A DNA stretch of 24,810 nt from an uncultured Collinsella sp. (lineage in GTDB: Bacteria > Actinomycetota > Coriobacteriia > Coriobacteriales > Coriobacteriaceae). Of the stretch, positions 1 through 6,953 are shown piece by piece. The notes below the pieces were generated by a model that ran no database searches, was not told where the DNA came from, and saw nothing but the letters and a program-made list of their open reading frames with translations. Numbering within the stretch: position 1 is the stretch's first letter; each line of letters opens with the position of its first letter. The stretch is taken from NCBI GenBank assembly GCA_900548365.1, contig URKM01000024.1, forward strand, positions 1 through 24,810, written 5' to 3'. The translations under genes were made by a program, and so were the position numbers.

Positions 1-1092
1 GGCGCCCCCGCGCCGCCCGGCCGCCGCACCGCGCACGATGCGGAAGCGCCGCGGGCCGCGACCGCCATCAGCCGCCGCTCCGCCATCGCCGCCGCCGTCG
101 CCGGTATCGGCGGGGCGGCAGCCCTGACGGGATGCTCCCCGGCATCGTCCGCCCCGTCGGACCGCCCCTCCGATGCGACCACGGGCTCGACCTTCGCCTT
201 CGACACCTTCTGCACGTTCACGGTATACGGAGACGACGAGGCCCCCGCCAAGCTCTCCGCCGCATGCGCGCGCTACGACAAGCTCTTCGACCTGTACGAC
301 CCTGCAAGCGATATCGCGCGGGTCAATGACGCGGGGGGCGCCGCGACCGCCGTCGACCGCGAGACCGCGGAGCTCGTCGCGGAAGCGCTCGCGTTCTGCG
401 CATCTGCCCGGGGCCTTTTCGATATCACCGTGGGCGCCGTCTCGACGCTCTGGGATTTCGAGAAGGGCATCCGCCCCGCAGACGACTCGATAGCGGACGC
501 CTTGCAGCACGTCGATTGGAAGCTGGTCGACGTCGACGTCGAAGCCTCCACGGTGCGCCTGGCCGACCCCGCCGCCAAGATCGACCTCGGCGGCATCGCC
601 AAGGGCTTCATCGCCGACCGCCTGTGCAAGCTACTGGCAGACGAGACGACCGCCACGGGCGCCGCCCTCTCGCTCGGCGGAAATATCGCTTATTTCGGCA
701 GCAAGCCGGACGGGACCCCGTGGAACACGGGCATCCGCGACCCCAACGACCCGGGCGGATCCCGCACCGTGGGCACCGCCCATCTCGACGGCGGCTCGCT
801 GGTGACGAGCGGTCTCTACGAACGCACTTTCGAGCTCGACGGCGAAACCTATTGGCACATTCTGGATCCGCGAACGGGCATGCCGGTCGCGACCGACACG
901 GTGAGCGTCACCGTCGCGTGCCCGTCCTCGACGACGGCCGACGCGCTCTCCACCACGCTCTTCGTCGCCGGCAGCCGCGATGGCGCCGCCCTGGCGGACG
1001 CGCATGAAAAAACAGCCGCCTACTTCATCAAAGACGATGGTTCGACGGCTGAAAGCAGCAAATGGCAGGAGCTCACCTCGTTCGAGGCGTAA
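1..1092 (+). CDS. apbE: FAD:protein FMN transferase (ApbE family) lipoprotein, 5'-truncated by the window edge
   Basis: The frame is open from base 1 with no start codon in view, so the N-terminus lies outside the window; 363 residues are visible. ApbE enzymes use Mg2+ and FAD to attach FMN covalently to a Ser/Thr of extracytoplasmic redox proteins. Visible near residues 24-45 is a signal segment with an Arg-Arg pair (SRRSAI), an Ala-rich hydrophobic stretch and a lipobox LTGC with the Cys at residue 45, suggesting a Tat-like exported lipoprotein. Family landmarks follow in order: FDITVGAVSTLWDF, IDLGGIAKGFIAD, SLGGNIAYFG, SLVTSGLYER, YWHILDPRTGMPV and the metal-site region STTADALSTTLFV. It ends convergently with murB. 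The protein it flavinylates is not in view. Family assignment is confident; export by Tat rather than Sec is inferred. Confidence 0.93.
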   Translation, partial: GAPAPPGRRTAHDAEAPRAATAISRRSAIAAAVAGIGGAAALTGCSPASSAPSDRPSDATTGSTFAFDTFCTFTVYGDDEAPAKLSAACARYDKLFDLYDPASDIARVNDAGGAATAVDRETAELVAEALAFCASARGLFDITVGAVSTLWDFEKGIRPADDSIADALQHVDWKLVDVDVEASTVRLADPAAKIDLGGIAKGFIADRLCKLLADETTATGAALSLGGNIAYFGSKPDGTPWNTGIRDPNDPGGSRTVGTAHLDGGSLVTSGLYERTFELDGETYWHILDPRTGMPVATDTVSVTVACPSSTTADALSTTLFVAGSRDGAALADAHEKTAAYFIKDDGSTAESSKWQELTSFEA

Positions 1093-1094
1093 GA

Positions 1095-1131
1095 GCGCTC
1101 GGATCGGCGCGCGGCGCAGCGATCCGAGCGC
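1095..1131. terminator. Hairpin between convergent apbE and murB
   Basis: A perfect 12-bp inverted repeat pairs 1095-1106 with 1120-1131 (outer bases GCGCTCGGATC) around a 13-base loop. It starts three bases after the apbE stop and sits between two convergent genes, so it could end transcription in both directions. There is no T-tract on either side, so it is not a canonical intrinsic terminator. Confidence 0.45.
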
Positions 1132-1176
1132 AGGCAGCCCGGCGCGGCGCCCCTTCGACGGAACGCGCCCGCGTCC

Positions 1177-2127
1177 CTACTCGTCGAACTCGCCCACGCG
1201 GCGCACCTCGGTCTCGAGATCGACGCCGAACTGCCGCTTCACCTCGCTTTGGATGTGCTCGATGAGCGCGCACACGTCGGCAGCGGTCGCTCCGCCGGCG
1301 TTCACCACGAACCCGCAGTGCTTCTCGGAGACCTGGGCGCCGCCCACCGCGGCGCCGCGCAGTCCCGCGTCCATGATGAGCTTTCCGGCGAAATAGCCCT
1401 CAGGCCGCTTGAAGGTCGAGCCCGCCGAGGGCATCTCGAGAGGCTGCTTCTCCTCGCGGCGCCTTTGGAAGTCATCCATGGCGAAACGGATCGCATCGGG
1501 GCTGTCCGGCGTGAGCGCGAAGGTCGCGCGCAGCACGATGAGGCCGTCGGCGTTCACGCGGCTCTTGCGATACCCGAAGGCGAGCTGATCGGCCTCGAGC
1601 GTGCACACCGAACCGCGCTGGCCGCACTTGCTGGGCACGTAGACCTCGACCGACTCCAGCACATCAGAGGTCTGGCCGCCGTACGCGCCGGCGTTCATGA
1701 AGCACGCGCCGCCCACCGTCGCGGGAATGCCCCACAGGGGCTCCATGCCTGACAGCCCGGCATCGGCCGCGGCGATCGCGACGTCGCGCAGCAGCGCGCC
1801 CGCCTCCGCGGTGACGCGGTTGCCCTCGACCGAGACCTTCTGCATGTTCTCGCGTAGCAGCACGACCACGCCGCGGATGCCCCGGTCGCTCACCAAAAGG
1901 TCCGAGCCGTTGCCCACGATGGTGACGGGCACCTCGGCGTACGTGCAGGTATCCAGGACGCGCGCCAGCTCCGCGGGCGAATGCGGACGGACCAGGACGT
2001 CGGCCGGGCCGCCGATGCCGAAGGTGGTGTGGGGCTTCATGGACTCGACCATGAGGACGTCGCCCTCGCCCACGACGCCCGCGAGGGCGCAGATCAGATC
2101 GGGGTTGAAGCTTTCGTGTTCGTGCAT
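1177..2127 (-). CDS. murB: UDP-N-acetylenolpyruvoylglucosamine reductase MurB
   Basis: FAD-dependent cytoplasmic enzyme that reduces UDP-GlcNAc-enolpyruvate to UDP-MurNAc with NADPH, the second committed step of peptidoglycan precursor synthesis. The 316 residues fit the family. The FAD-binding part shows TTFGIGGPADVLV, VGNGSDLLVSDRGIRG and GIPATVGGACFMNAGAYGG. The C-terminal part shows AGSTFKRPEGYFAGKLI, where Ser237 is the expected proton donor, then KHCGFVVNAGGATAADV. The GSTFKRP context looks like the type II enzymes of Gram-positives. The ATG at 2127 follows GAGGCGG. It is transcribed away from ribU, from a promoter back-to-back with the ribU promoter. The neighbours apbE and ribU also concern flavins. 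Confidence 0.96.
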   Translation of the reverse strand: MHEHESFNPDLICALAGVVGEGDVLMVESMKPHTTFGIGGPADVLVRPHSPAELARVLDTCTYAEVPVTIVGNGSDLLVSDRGIRGVVVLLRENMQKVSVEGNRVTAEAGALLRDVAIAAADAGLSGMEPLWGIPATVGGACFMNAGAYGGQTSDVLESVEVYVPSKCGQRGSVCTLEADQLAFGYRKSRVNADGLIVLRATFALTPDSPDAIRFAMDDFQRRREEKQPLEMPSAGSTFKRPEGYFAGKLIMDAGLRGAAVGGAQVSEKHCGFVVNAGGATAADVCALIEHIQSEVKRQFGVDLETEVRRVGEFDE

Positions 2128-2165
2128 GGGCCACCGCCTCGTTCTTGTTTGAATTACGCATGCCT

Positions 2166-2193
2166 ACTATACCCAGCGCCTCGGACCTTGCAT
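2166..2193 (-). promoter_or_regulatory. Putative murB promoter
   Basis: On the minus strand the -10 hexamer TATAGT occupies 2166-2171, five of six matches to consensus. The best available -35 is weak (ATGCAA at 2188-2193, 16-base spacer) and lies on the same bases as the ribU -35. The transcript would have a short leader to the murB start at 2127. Confidence 0.4.
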
Positions 2194-2217
2194 ACCGCTT
2201 CATAAAGCGGGTATAGT
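2188..2217 (+). promoter_or_regulatory. Putative promoter of the ribU-ecfAT operon
   Basis: A -35-like TTGCAT at 2188-2193 and a good -10 TATAGT at 2212-2217 are separated by 18 bases. The predicted start near 2224 falls just before the riboswitch aptamer, which supports the assignment. The 9-bp GGGTATAGT around this -10 is the exact inverted copy of the bases around the murB -10. Confidence 0.55.
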
Positions 2218-2229
2218 GGGCCTGCATAT

Positions 2230-2355
2230 GTTTCAGGGCGGGGTGAGATTCCCCACCGGCGGTAAGCAGCAGGCGCTGCAAGCCCGCGAACCGCAACCAT
2301 GCGGCCGATCCGGTGCGATTCCGGAGCCGACGGTCACAGTCCGGATGAAAGAAAC
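2230..2355 (+). promoter_or_regulatory. FMN riboswitch (RFN element)
   Basis: The conserved FMN aptamer strings appear in order: GGGCGGGGTGAGATTCCCC, ACCGGCGGTA, AGCCCGCGA, GATCCGGTGCGATTCCGGAG, CCGACGGTCACAGTC and CGGATGAAAGAAAC. Closing helix P1 can be drawn between GTTTC at 2230-2234 and GAAAC at 2351-2355. The ribU ribosome-binding site GGAGG (2356-2360) directly abuts P1 and no terminator lies between them. FMN binding would therefore most plausibly block translation initiation rather than cause termination. The aptamer identity is seen directly; the translational mode is inferred. Confidence 0.95.
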
Positions 2356-2367
2356 GGAGGCTGTACC

Positions 2368-2931
2368 ATGAACAGCACCACCAACACCAAGACAATCGCA
2401 TTGACCGCGCTCTTCACCGCCGCCTCGCTGGCGCTGAGCTTCATCCAGATACCCATCTTCCCCGCCGCGCCGTGGCTCATGTACGACCCCTCGGGCATCG
2501 TCTGCCTCATCGCCGCGCTCGCCTTCGGCCCCAAGGTGGGAGCGGCGGCGGCCGTCATCTCCTGGATTCCGCGCATCTTCCTCGATCCCTTCGGAGCGCC
2601 CATGGGCATCATCTCCACGTGCTCGCTCGTAGTCCCCGCCGCGCTCATCTACCGCGCCGCCGGACGGACGCGCAAGGGATCCCTCGTCGGCATGGTCGTC
2701 GGCGCCGGGATCTCCATCGCGGTCGCCTGCGCCATGAACCTCGTCGTCACACCGCTCTACACGCCGATCAGCGTATCTGACGTCGCCGCCATGATCCTCC
2801 CCATCCTGCTGCCGTTCAACGCGCTCAAGATGGCCATCAACGTCATCGCCGGCCAGGCGCTGCTCGGCCCCTGCCTCAACGTCATCGACCCCATGCGCGC
2901 CGGCACCTCGGGCACGGCGCGGCGCGCGTAG
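2368..2931 (+). CDS. ribU: Riboflavin ECF transporter substrate-binding (S) component, RibU-like
   Basis: Small integral membrane protein of 187 residues with about six hydrophobic segments, the size and topology of ECF S components. It binds riboflavin outside the cell and delivers it with the ECF ATPases and EcfT encoded immediately downstream. The N-terminal TKTIALTALFTAASLALSF helix and the PAAPWLMYDPSGIVCLIAALAFGPKVGA stretch, given here as landmarks around residues 32-60, resemble RibU. The specificity call rests mainly on the FMN riboswitch in the leader. The ATG at 2368 was chosen because CGGAGG precedes it by about eight bases; an in-frame ATG at 2299 lies inside the riboswitch and is rejected. 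The gene ends three bases before the ATPase start, so translation is probably coupled. Confidence 0.9.
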   Translation: MNSTTNTKTIALTALFTAASLALSFIQIPIFPAAPWLMYDPSGIVCLIAALAFGPKVGAAAAVISWIPRIFLDPFGAPMGIISTCSLVVPAALIYRAAGRTRKGSLVGMVVGAGISIAVACAMNLVVTPLYTPISVSDVAAMILPILLPFNALKMAINVIAGQALLGPCLNVIDPMRAGTSGTARRA

Positions 2932-2934
2932 CCC

Positions 2935-4959
2935 GTGGACGCCATGGCATCGGAAAACGTCGTGCATCGCGCTGAACCGGAGCGGCCGGCCCGCACTCCC
3001 GAATCCGTCCACCGGTCGGCGGGCGGCGGGGCGCGGGTCCCTCGGCGTCCCGCCGGAGACGAACAGGTCGCCCTCTCCCATATCGGCTTTAGCTACGGAC
3101 CCGATGAGGCGGCCGCCCCCGCGCTGCGCGACGTCTCGCTCACCATCCGCGCCGGCGAGCACGTCTGCATCCTGGGCGGCAACGGATCCGGGAAGTCGAC
3201 CCTGCTCCAGCTCATGAACGCCCTGCTGCTTCCCGGCTCGGGCGCGGCGCGCATCTTCGGCATCGATGCCTGCGACCCGGCGAACGCAGCCGCCATCCGC
3301 CGGCAGGCGGCCATGGTCTTCCAGCATCCCGAGGACCAGATGACCACGAGCATCGTCGCCGACGACATCGCGTTCGGGCCCGAGAACCTCGGCGTTCCTT
3401 CCGAGCAGATCGCACGGCGCGTCACCGAGGCCCTAGCGGCCGTCGGCATGGACGATTACGCCGATACGGACCCCGCCGACCTCTCCGGAGGACAGCAGCA
3501 GCGCATCGCCATCGCCGGAGCCCTCGCCATGGAGCCGAAGATGCTCCTGCTCGACGAGCCCTCCGCGATGCTCGACACCGCCGGACGGCAGATGATCCAG
3601 CGCACGCTCTCGCAGCTCAACGCGCGCGGCATGACCATCGTGCACGTCACCCACTTCATGGACGACGCCCTGCGCGCGCAGCGCGTCGTCATCATGGACC
3701 GCGGCCGCGTCGCGTTCGACGGAACGCCGCGCGACGCGTTCGCAGACGCCTCCCTCGTGCGGCGACTCGGCCTCGAGCTGCCCGTCTACCTTGAAATCTC
3801 CCAGCAGCTCCGCGATGCAGGGGTGGACGTCGCGCCCACCACCGACCCTCGCGAGCTCGCCCGCTCGCTCGCCGCGGCCATGCGACCGCGCTCGCCGCGA
3901 CAGCCCAAGCCCACCCGGACGCCGAAGGACGCGGTCGGCGGAAGCGGGCGCCCGGATGCCGTCGCACCCCCCGCGACGTGCACCGATGTCCGCGAGGAAG
4001 CCGGGGGCGCCCGGCCGAATCCCGTCGCCGCGGCGCACGGCGCCATCGAATTCGAAGACGTCTCGTTCTCATATGCGAGCGCCCGGTCGCCCCGCAAGCG
4101 CGCGCGGAGCCGGCTCTCCCTCTTCCATCCGCTCCGCGGCAGCACGACCGATCGCGGCCCCCTCGCCCTTGCGCAGGCGAACTTCCGCATAGAACCCGGA
4201 TGCGCCGTCGCGCTCATCGGCCACACGGGGTCGGGCAAGTCCACGACCATGGAGCTCGCCTGCGCCCTGAAGGTGCCCGCAGCCGGAACGGTATCCGTCG
4301 ACGGCATCGACACCGCGCGGCTCGACGAGCGGCGCGCGCTGCGCAGGCGCATCGGGTACGTCTCCCAGCTGCCCGAGCGCCAGCTCTTCGCGGAAACCGT
4401 CTTCGACGACATCGCATTCGGACCCCGCAACCTCGGCTGCGATGAGCGGGAAGTCGGGCGCCGCGTCCGCAGCGCCCTCGCCGCCTGCGGCATCCAGCAC
4501 GATCAAGCGCTGCTCGAGCGTTCGCCCTTCGCCCTTTCAGGGGGCCAGCAGCGCTGCGTCGCGCTCGCGGGCGTCCTGGCGATGGAGCCGAGCACCATCG
4601 TTCTCGACGAGCCGATGGCGGGGCTCGACCCCGCAGGGCGCGCGCACCTCGCCGCCCTGCTTCAGCAGCTCAAGCAGGCGGGCAAGACGCTGCTCATGGT
4701 CACCCACTCCATGGACGACGTCGCCGCGCTGGCGGACCGCGCCATCGTGCTCGACCACGGCACCGTCGTCGCCGACGGGTCGCCGCGCGACGTCTTCGCC
4801 CCGACGGCGGGCCCGCGCGCCGCCGCCATCGACGTGCTCGGCCTTCCGAGCGCCCTCGAGGTCGCCGTCCTCGCCCGCGAGCACGGCGCGGAGCTGGGCC
4901 GTCCGCTCACCGCGCGCGAGCTCATCGAGGAGGTGCTCGCCCATGGCGCTGCGTGCTAG
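2935..4959 (+). CDS. ecfA: Fused ECF transporter ATPase (EcfA1-EcfA2 in one chain)
   Basis: A 674-residue protein with two complete ABC ATPase domains that normally occur as two polypeptides. Domain 1 (about 45-285) has Walker A GGNGSGKS near 81-88, Q-loop FQHPEDQ, signature LSGGQQQR near 183 and Walker B LLLDEPSAMLD near 203, ending in the switch HVTH. Domain 2 (about 363-645) has Walker A GHTGSGKS near 429, Q-loop VSQLPERQ, signature LSGGQQR near 534 and Walker B VLDEPMAGLD near 556. They are joined by a Pro/Arg-rich linker at roughly 315-360. The chain should power riboflavin uptake with RibU and EcfT. The start is GTG 2935 with no clear ribosome-binding site, so coupling to ribU is likely; ATG 2944 is an alternative. 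The gene overlaps ecfT by 17 bases. Confidence 0.93.
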   Translation: MDAMASENVVHRAEPERPARTPESVHRSAGGGARVPRRPAGDEQVALSHIGFSYGPDEAAAPALRDVSLTIRAGEHVCILGGNGSGKSTLLQLMNALLLPGSGAARIFGIDACDPANAAAIRRQAAMVFQHPEDQMTTSIVADDIAFGPENLGVPSEQIARRVTEALAAVGMDDYADTDPADLSGGQQQRIAIAGALAMEPKMLLLDEPSAMLDTAGRQMIQRTLSQLNARGMTIVHVTHFMDDALRAQRVVIMDRGRVAFDGTPRDAFADASLVRRLGLELPVYLEISQQLRDAGVDVAPTTDPRELARSLAAAMRPRSPRQPKPTRTPKDAVGGSGRPDAVAPPATCTDVREEAGGARPNPVAAAHGAIEFEDVSFSYASARSPRKRARSRLSLFHPLRGSTTDRGPLALAQANFRIEPGCAVALIGHTGSGKSTTMELACALKVPAAGTVSVDGIDTARLDERRALRRRIGYVSQLPERQLFAETVFDDIAFGPRNLGCDEREVGRRVRSALAACGIQHDQALLERSPFALSGGQQRCVALAGVLAMEPSTIVLDEPMAGLDPAGRAHLAALLQQLKQAGKTLLMVTHSMDDVAALADRAIVLDHGTVVADGSPRDVFAPTAGPRAAAIDVLGLPSALEVAVLAREHGAELGRPLTARELIEEVLAHGAAC

Positions 4960-5737
4960 CATCGGACAGTACTATTCCGCTTCATCGCCCATCCATCGGC
5001 TCGATCCGCGGGCGAAGGTCGCGGTCGCGATCCTCTTCATGATCAGCTGCTTCTTCATCCACTCCCTCGCCACGCTCGCCCTCGCCGCGACGGCCGTGCT
5101 GGCGGCGGTCGTCTCCGCGCGCGTCCCCCTGGGGCGACTGCTATCCCAGCTCAAGCCCATCGCGCTTTTCCTCGTGATCACATCCCTGGTCAACCTGTTC
5201 TTCGTGCAGACCGGGGACGTCCTCGCCTCATGGGGTCCGATACGCCTCCATGCCGGGGGCCTCGAAGCCGCGTTGCTGTACACCATACGGTTTTTCCTGC
5301 TGCTGCTCGCTGGTTCGCTGCTCATGCTCACCACCACGCCCACGGCGCTGACCGACGCGCTCGAGCGCCTCTTCTCGCCCCTGGAGAGGCTCGGCGTACC
5401 GATCCGGCAGGCATCCACCATCCTCGGAATCGCGCTGCGCTTCGTGCCCACGCTCTCGCGGGAAGCCGAAAACATCATCGCGGCGCAAACGGCTCGCGGC
5501 GCCGACCTCGAGGGCAAGGGCGCGCTGGCCTACGCGCGCGCCTGCGTCCCCTTGGTGGTGCCGCTGTTCTCAAGCGCGCTGCGCCACGCCGACAACCTCG
5601 GCCGCGCCATGGATGCGCGCTGCTACATGAGCGGACCCGTCCGCACGCATTACCGGGAGCTCAAGCTCTCGGTGCGGCAGGACGGGCCCTTTATAGCGCT
5701 GGCGCTCGCGTACGTCATCGCCCTGCTTCTGCTGTAA
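4943..5737 (+). CDS. ecfT: ECF transporter transmembrane component EcfT
   Basis: Integral membrane scaffold of 264 residues that couples the ATPases to the S component. It opens with the family-like SPIHRLDPRAKVAVAILF segment, has several membrane segments through residue 130, and carries the two cytoplasmic coupling motifs: first TARGADLEG, then AMDARCYMSG. The second has Cys where many family members have Gly (ARG versus ARC). The ATG at 4943 lies inside the ATPase gene and has a strong ribosome-binding site GAGGAGGTG at 4927-4935; the frame is open further upstream but that sequence is only the other reading frame of the ATPase. It is the last gene of the riboswitch-controlled operon. No terminator with a T-tract follows. 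Confidence 0.93.
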   Translation: MALRASIGQYYSASSPIHRLDPRAKVAVAILFMISCFFIHSLATLALAATAVLAAVVSARVPLGRLLSQLKPIALFLVITSLVNLFFVQTGDVLASWGPIRLHAGGLEAALLYTIRFFLLLLAGSLLMLTTTPTALTDALERLFSPLERLGVPIRQASTILGIALRFVPTLSREAENIIAAQTARGADLEGKGALAYARACVPLVVPLFSSALRHADNLGRAMDARCYMSGPVRTHYRELKLSVRQDGPFIALALAYVIALLLL

Positions 5738-5852
5738 GCGCGCTCGGTTGATCGGCGGGCATCCCGCGCCCGCGTCCGCCCCGTCGGCGCGTCGCAAGGA
5801 CGCCCGCGCCCGCATTCAACGCGCCGGCACGTCGCGAAACCCGGCCTTCGCC

Positions 5853-6866
5853 CTAGTTCAGGCGATCGATGAAGAAATCCGCCATACTCATGAAGAGGTT
5901 GCGGCAATGCTCGTCGAGCTCGATGCCCTCCAAGCTCTTCTTGGCGGCAGCCGTGAGCTCCAGCGAATAGGACCGCGCGTACTCGATCGAGCCCGCTTCC
6001 TCGAAGAGCTCCACCGCGCGAGCGAGGAGCGCCGGGTCGCTCGTTCCGGCCTGCAAGATCCCCACGAGCTCGTCGCGATGCTCGGTGTGCGCGAGCGCGT
6101 GCACGACCACGAGCGTGCGCTTGCCCTCGGTGATGTCGGTCCGATAGTCCTTGTTGCTGGCCTCTTTTTTGCCGACCAGGTTGAGCAGGTCATCCTGGAT
6201 CTGGAACGCAAGGCCGGTGTGCAGGCCGAACGACCGCAGCGCATCGATCTGCTCGGTCGTTCCGCCGCCCATGATGGCACCGCAGGCCAGAGGAGTCGCC
6301 CCGCTGTAGTAGGCGGTCTTGAGCGTGGCCATCTGCAGGTAGTCCTCGACCGTCAAGTCGAAGCGCCCGTCTCGCACCCATCCCAGGTCGAGCGCCTGGC
6401 CCTCGATGGTCCTGGTCGTCATGTCGACCAGCTCGCGCAAGAGGCGCACGCGCATGTGGTCGTCGAGCGTATCGTCGCGCAGCACGGTGCCCGTCACCAG
6501 GGAGAGCGCCAGGTCGCCGCAGTTGATGGCGATCCCCTCGCCCTCCGTGATGTACATGCACGGCTTGCCGCGACGCAGCTGGCCGTTGTCCGCGATATCG
6601 TCATGGATCAACGCCGCCGATTGGAAATGCTCGATCGCCGCGGCGGCGCTGCGCGCAGCCGCGAACTCGCCGCCCACCGCCTTGCATGCCAGCATGCAGA
6701 TCAACGGGCGATGGCGCTTGCCTGCGTTCGCAGAGAAACGGCCCAGCGGCGCGTACAAATACGCGTCGATATCCGCGCTGTCCGTTTGGTCGCTGAAGAA
6801 CGACGCGAGGTACTCGTTGATCTCGTCGAAATGCCGGTTAAGGAAACCGGAGAACAAGCTTTGCAC
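5853..6866 (-). CDS. Polyprenyl diphosphate synthase (trans-isoprenyl, long-chain type)
   Basis: Condenses isopentenyl diphosphate units onto an allylic primer to make quinone side chains or lipid carriers; exact chain length cannot be read from sequence. The first Asp-rich motif appears as ALIHDDIADNGQLRRGKP (coded around 6565-6613), matching the DDxxD-x4-RRG pattern of long-chain synthases. The second is FQIQDDLLNLVG (around 6181-6210), followed by KDYRTDITEGKRTL. Second-motif Asn replaces the more usual Asp in DDxLD. The start is uncertain: the frame is open to an ATG at 6953 directly abutting the galE stop. The residues before the GTG at 6866 are Arg/Gly-rich and unlike the family, and AAAGGA lies 12 bases upstream of that GTG, so 6866 is preferred. 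It is probably co-transcribed after galE. Confidence 0.88.
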   Translation of the reverse strand: MQSLFSGFLNRHFDEINEYLASFFSDQTDSADIDAYLYAPLGRFSANAGKRHRPLICMLACKAVGGEFAAARSAAAAIEHFQSAALIHDDIADNGQLRRGKPCMYITEGEGIAINCGDLALSLVTGTVLRDDTLDDHMRVRLLRELVDMTTRTIEGQALDLGWVRDGRFDLTVEDYLQMATLKTAYYSGATPLACGAIMGGGTTEQIDALRSFGLHTGLAFQIQDDLLNLVGKKEASNKDYRTDITEGKRTLVVVHALAHTEHRDELVGILQAGTSDPALLARAVELFEEAGSIEYARSYSLELTAAAKKSLEGIELDEHCRNLFMSMADFFIDRLN

Positions 6867-6953
6867 GCTAAACCATGATCCTTTGCATCGCGGGCCTACC
6901 ATAACGCCGCGACGCCCCGCTCGGCCGAGCGCGGGCGCCGCGTCAAAACGCAT

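Noticed and set aside
2299..2367. In-frame upstream ATG extending ribU by 23 residues
   Set aside because: It lies inside the FMN riboswitch aptamer; the ATG at 2368 has a proper GGAGG and gives a normal S-component N-terminus.
2233..3327. 364-codon minus-strand frame over the riboswitch and ribU
   Set aside because: Gly/Arg/Asp-rich shadow of ribU and ecfA with no start signal.
4442..4942. Upstream extension of ecfT
   Set aside because: The extra 167 codons are the alternative frame of the ATPase gene, Ser/Arg-rich and unlike a membrane protein; a strong ribosome-binding site supports 4943.
5738..5852. Terminator between convergent ecfT and the polyprenyl synthase
   Set aside because: Only short GC-rich stems with no T-tract; not convincing.
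5748..6878. Long plus-strand open frame opposite the polyprenyl synthase
   Set aside because: It is the antisense of a gene with clear catalytic motifs; its Leu/Arg/His-rich composition is an artefact of high GC.
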